Assembly (NCBI GenBank): GCA_024404415.1
Contig: JAKSPX010000110.1
Location: 1-5,791, forward strand
Direction: 5' to 3'
Length of the DNA stretch: 5,791 bases
Origin: Clostridia bacterium
GTDB taxonomy: Bacteria; Bacillota; Clostridia; Oscillospirales; QAMX01
This document shows positions 3,431 to 5,791 of the stretch, piece after piece; within the stretch, counting starts at the first letter, position 1; the number at the start of each line of letters is the position of its first letter. A program made the position numbers and the translations under genes. Under the pieces are notes generated by a model. That model was not told where the DNA came from. It made no database searches and saw only the letters and a program-made list of their open reading frames with translations.

Positions 3431-5791
3431 TTATTGGTGCGCCATGGTTAAATGCGGATAAGGATCCTTCACCGCGATGCGGAAGACGTTGTCGCGCGAA
3501 AGCATATTGCCGCTTTCGTCCGACGCGGTGACGCGGAGCGTGTAGCGCCCTGCGGGGAGAGAACGGAGATCCACGTCGCGGAACAGGACGGGCACAAGGC
3601 AGCGCCCGGGGGCGGCGGACTTTTCATAAAGCCTCTCCCCGCCGCCGAGAAGGCTGACGGTGACTTTGGTGACGCGGTAATTGGAGGCGACGAGGCAGGC
3701 GGTGCGGATGCTTCCGCCGGGGCGGACCACGCCGATATCCCCCATGGTGATCCTGATGCGCGACGGATCCTCGCTCACGTCCTTGACCGTGAAGACAAAC
3801 GAGGTCTCCACTTTTCGGCCGCTCAAGTCGGACGCGGTGAGGGAAAAGACATACATCCCCTCATCGAGCGCTTCAAAGCCCGCCTTTTCCCCGAGCTTGC
3901 CTTCCGCGAGGTCGAAGCGGTAATCATCCGGATAGGATACGGCGCTCTTTACCGTCTGATTGCCGTGTCTGATCTCGGCTTTTACAGAAGCGAGGCGGTA
4001 ATTGGAGGTGACGATGCCTGAAAGGGCGTGTTCCTTCCCCTCCGGGACCATGGTGAATTTCGAAAGTTCGAGTTTCAGAGCGGATTCGTCGGTCTCCTCT
4101 CCGTTCGGTATAAAGGCATATCCGCGCGGATAGAGGATTTCGGAGGTATAGGCCAGCTTGTCATCCAGCTTCGGGATATCGACCGGCAGTTTTCCCCCTG
4201 CTTCCGCTCCTCCGAAGGCGACGTAAACGGCGGCCGGAAGATTGGGCCCGTAGGTTTTGGTCTCGCCTTTATAATATTCGGTGGGCATCACGTCCATCCC
4301 CACCGCGGAATAGGCCGCGAGGGGCGCGTCGGCCTTCTGATAGCGCGCGAGGTCATAAGGTAACTGTATACTGACGATGACGACGCGCTTGCCGAGGCCG
4401 TGTGCAAAGCCGATCAGTTCGTCGAGGAAGGAGGCCTGCCAGCCGCCCGTGATATTCGCGGCGCGGTAGGTCTCGACCGAGGCGAGGATGAACTTGGCCT
4501 CTTCGACCGCTTTTTTCATTTCGTCGGTGCGGAGAGACAGGCTCTCATCGCTCATCACCGTTGGCTGCGCACCGCTTGCGAGGGTATTTCCGCTCCTCAG
4601 GCGCTCAACGGCGTGATGCATGCAGTTGACTTCGTTATTATAGGAGCAGAAGAGTGCCGCCTTCTCCCCTTCCATAAGCGAGAGCGGCAGGGTCTTATGT
4701 TCGTTTTTGACCAGCGTCACGGCCTTTTGGGCGATCTCCCACTCGACAGCGTGATTTTCCTCCGACCCGACGGACGTAAGCGCGCGAATTACATTTGCTT
4801 CCTTATCGACTTTGAAATCATCGAGAAGGCCGTATTTTTCCTTGAGTTTCAGGATGCGCAAAACGGCATCGTCGATGGTCTTTTGCGCGATAGCGCCGCT
4901 ATCTACCATCCCGGCGATACCTGTGATGTATGCGTCGAATTGGGGAATATCTTCAGGCTTTGTGACGGTAAGCGGCATGAGGAGGATATCCACTCCCGCG
5001 TTTATGGCGAGCCTGGCCGCGTCCATCGGGTCGAAGTGCTCACTGATGGCCGCCATGTTCATCGCGTCGGTGGAGACCACGCCCGAAAAACCGAGTTCCC
5101 CGCGGAGGATATCGGTGATGAAGGTCTTCGAAAGGGTCGCGGGGATGGTGATCTCCTCCCCGGTGGATTTGGAAATACAGGTCTCCTTTTCGATGGCGGG
5201 CTCGGCGATGTGCGCCGTCATGACGATGTCGGCTCCCGCCGCGATCCCCGCGCGGAAGGGCACAAGCTCAGAGGCCCTGAGTTCATCAAGGCTCTTTTTG
5301 ATGGAGGGAAGGCCCGTGTGGCTGTCGGTGCCGGTGTCGCCGTGGCCCGGGAAATGCTTGAGTGCGGCGGCGACTCCTTCGCTGTGGAGTCCTTCAATGA
5401 AGGCCTTGCCGAAGGAGGCACAGATCTCCGCATCGTCCGAGAAGGAGCGCAGGCCGATGACGGGGTTGGAGGGGTCGTTATTCACGTCCATGACCGGGGC
5501 GAAATCCACGTTCATGCCAAGGGACGCGAGTTCTTTGCCGATGACCGCGGCCGATTTTTTGGCGTTATCTTCCTCTCCCGTCGCGGCGAGCGCCATGTTA
5601 CCGGGCATGGTCGTGCCGGTGCCGAGACGCGCGACGTATCCCCCCTCCTGATCGACCGAGAGGAGAAGCGGGATGTGATTTCTTGACGAAAGCGCCGATG
5701 ACTGCAGATCGGAGATCAGCTCCGACGCGGCGCGGGTGGTTTTGAGGTTGCCCGCAAAGAGGATGACCCCGCCGAAGGCATAATTCGATAT
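3431..5791 (-). CDS. nagZ: NagZ-type beta-N-acetylhexosaminidase (glycoside hydrolase family 3), N-terminus outside the window
   Basis: The minus-strand frame is open from the right edge to TAA 3433-3431, giving 786 visible residues (numbered from the edge). A family 3 barrel covers about 1-326: GGVILFAGN (7-15), SVDQEGGYVARL (45-56), the NagZ-specific KHFPGHGDTGTDSH (145-158) whose D156/H158 dyad is the acid/base, and the nucleophile D242 in VVSTDAMNM. KAVTLVKNEHKTLPL (356-370) links to the second alpha/beta domain (to about 560). Two tandem beta-sandwich domains follow (about 571-669 and 676-776). NagZ enzymes remove N-acetylglucosamine from peptidoglycan fragments during wall recycling; in Gram-positives they are usually exported. 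The signal peptide, true start and promoter are outside. The in-frame ATG at 5608 is internal, since conserved barrel sequence precedes it. The family is certain; the exact substrate is inferred from the motif. Confidence 0.92.
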   Translation of the reverse strand: MSNYAFGGVILFAGNLKTTRAASELISDLQSSALSSRNHIPLLLSVDQEGGYVARLGTGTTMPGNMALAATGEEDNAKKSAAVIGKELASLGMNVDFAPVMDVNNDPSNPVIGLRSFSDDAEICASFGKAFIEGLHSEGVAAALKHFPGHGDTGTDSHTGLPSIKKSLDELRASELVPFRAGIAAGADIVMTAHIAEPAIEKETCISKSTGEEITIPATLSKTFITDILRGELGFSGVVSTDAMNMAAISEHFDPMDAARLAINAGVDILLMPLTVTKPEDIPQFDAYITGIAGMVDSGAIAQKTIDDAVLRILKLKEKYGLLDDFKVDKEANVIRALTSVGSEENHAVEWEIAQKAVTLVKNEHKTLPLSLMEGEKAALFCSYNNEVNCMHHAVERLRSGNTLASGAQPTVMSDESLSLRTDEMKKAVEEAKFILASVETYRAANITGGWQASFLDELIGFAHGLGKRVVIVSIQLPYDLARYQKADAPLAAYSAVGMDVMPTEYYKGETKTYGPNLPAAVYVAFGGAEAGGKLPVDIPKLDDKLAYTSEILYPRGYAFIPNGEETDESALKLELSKFTMVPEGKEHALSGIVTSNYRLASVKAEIRHGNQTVKSAVSYPDDYRFDLAEGKLGEKAGFEALDEGMYVFSLTASDLSGRKVETSFVFTVKDVSEDPSRIRITMGDIGVVRPGGSIRTACLVASNYRVTKVTVSLLGGGERLYEKSAAPGRCLVPVLFRDVDLRSLPAGRYTLRVTASDESGNMLSRDNVFRIAVKDPYPHLTMAHQ
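3461..4080 (-). repeat. Tandem duplicated C-terminal beta-sandwich domains in the hydrolase
   Basis: Two roughly 105-residue units are homologous: GIVTSNYRLASVKAEI (592-607) matches CLVASNYRVTKVTVSL (699-714), and DEGMYVFSLTASDLSG matches PAGRYTLRVTASDESG. At DNA level a 20-nt block encoding the SNYR region recurs at 3674-3693 and 3995-4014 with one mismatch, 321 bp (107 codons) apart, showing an internal duplication. The alternating hydrophobic pattern suggests Ig-like domains, possibly for binding the cell wall. Confidence 0.72.

Noticed and set aside
4400..5686. Long plus-strand open frame (428 codons) opposite the hydrolase, with another of 279 codons at 4812-5651.
   Set aside because: Both are antisense to the conserved GH3 barrel. 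The translations are low-complexity and rich in Gly/Arg/Asp or Ser, with no recognisable motif, as expected from GC-rich codon bias.

Overview
The window looks like chromosomal DNA from a fairly GC-rich member of the Clostridia (Bacillota), probably an uncultured gut-type lineage. Pointers are strong GGAGG-type ribosome binding sites, an RlmA with the zinc-finger/methyltransferase layout, a NagZ-type family 3 glycoside hydrolase ending in tandem SNYR beta-sandwich domains, an XRE regulator next to a small Hanks-type kinase, and intergenic spacers packed with hairpin repeats. This placement comes from gene style, not from a search.

Layout. (1) Positions 1-457, minus strand: the N-terminal 152 residues of a serine/threonine protein kinase, running off the left edge. 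(2) Positions 488-916, plus strand: a 142-residue XRE-type helix-turn-helix protein. The two start codons are 30 bp apart, so the genes are divergent and share one control region. (3) Positions 917-1217: about 300 bp without a gene, holding a mosaic of short palindromic repeats, an intrinsic terminator and a near-perfect sigma-70 promoter. (4) Positions 1227-2542: a two-gene plus-strand operon, a calcineurin-like metallophosphoesterase and an unrecognised 92-residue protein, with a likely terminator embedded in the end of the opposing gene. (5) Positions 2524-3321, minus strand: rlmA, a 23S rRNA guanine-N1 methyltransferase, overlapping the small gene tail to tail by 19 bp. (6) Positions 3322-3430: a 109-bp spacer with a large palindromic repeat. 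(7) Positions 3431-5791, minus strand: a NagZ-type beta-N-acetylhexosaminidase, open at its N-terminal end.

How they work together. No single pathway links the window. The kinase and XRE protein look like a paired regulatory unit. The phosphoesterase and small protein are translationally coupled. rlmA (ribosome modification) and the hydrolase (probably peptidoglycan turnover) look like independent housekeeping functions that may share leftward transcription. I did not find an obvious new defence or mobile system. The points most worth a second look are the kinase/XRE pair, the repeat mosaic with base-pair covariation, the coupled small protein, and the duplicated C-terminal domains of the hydrolase.
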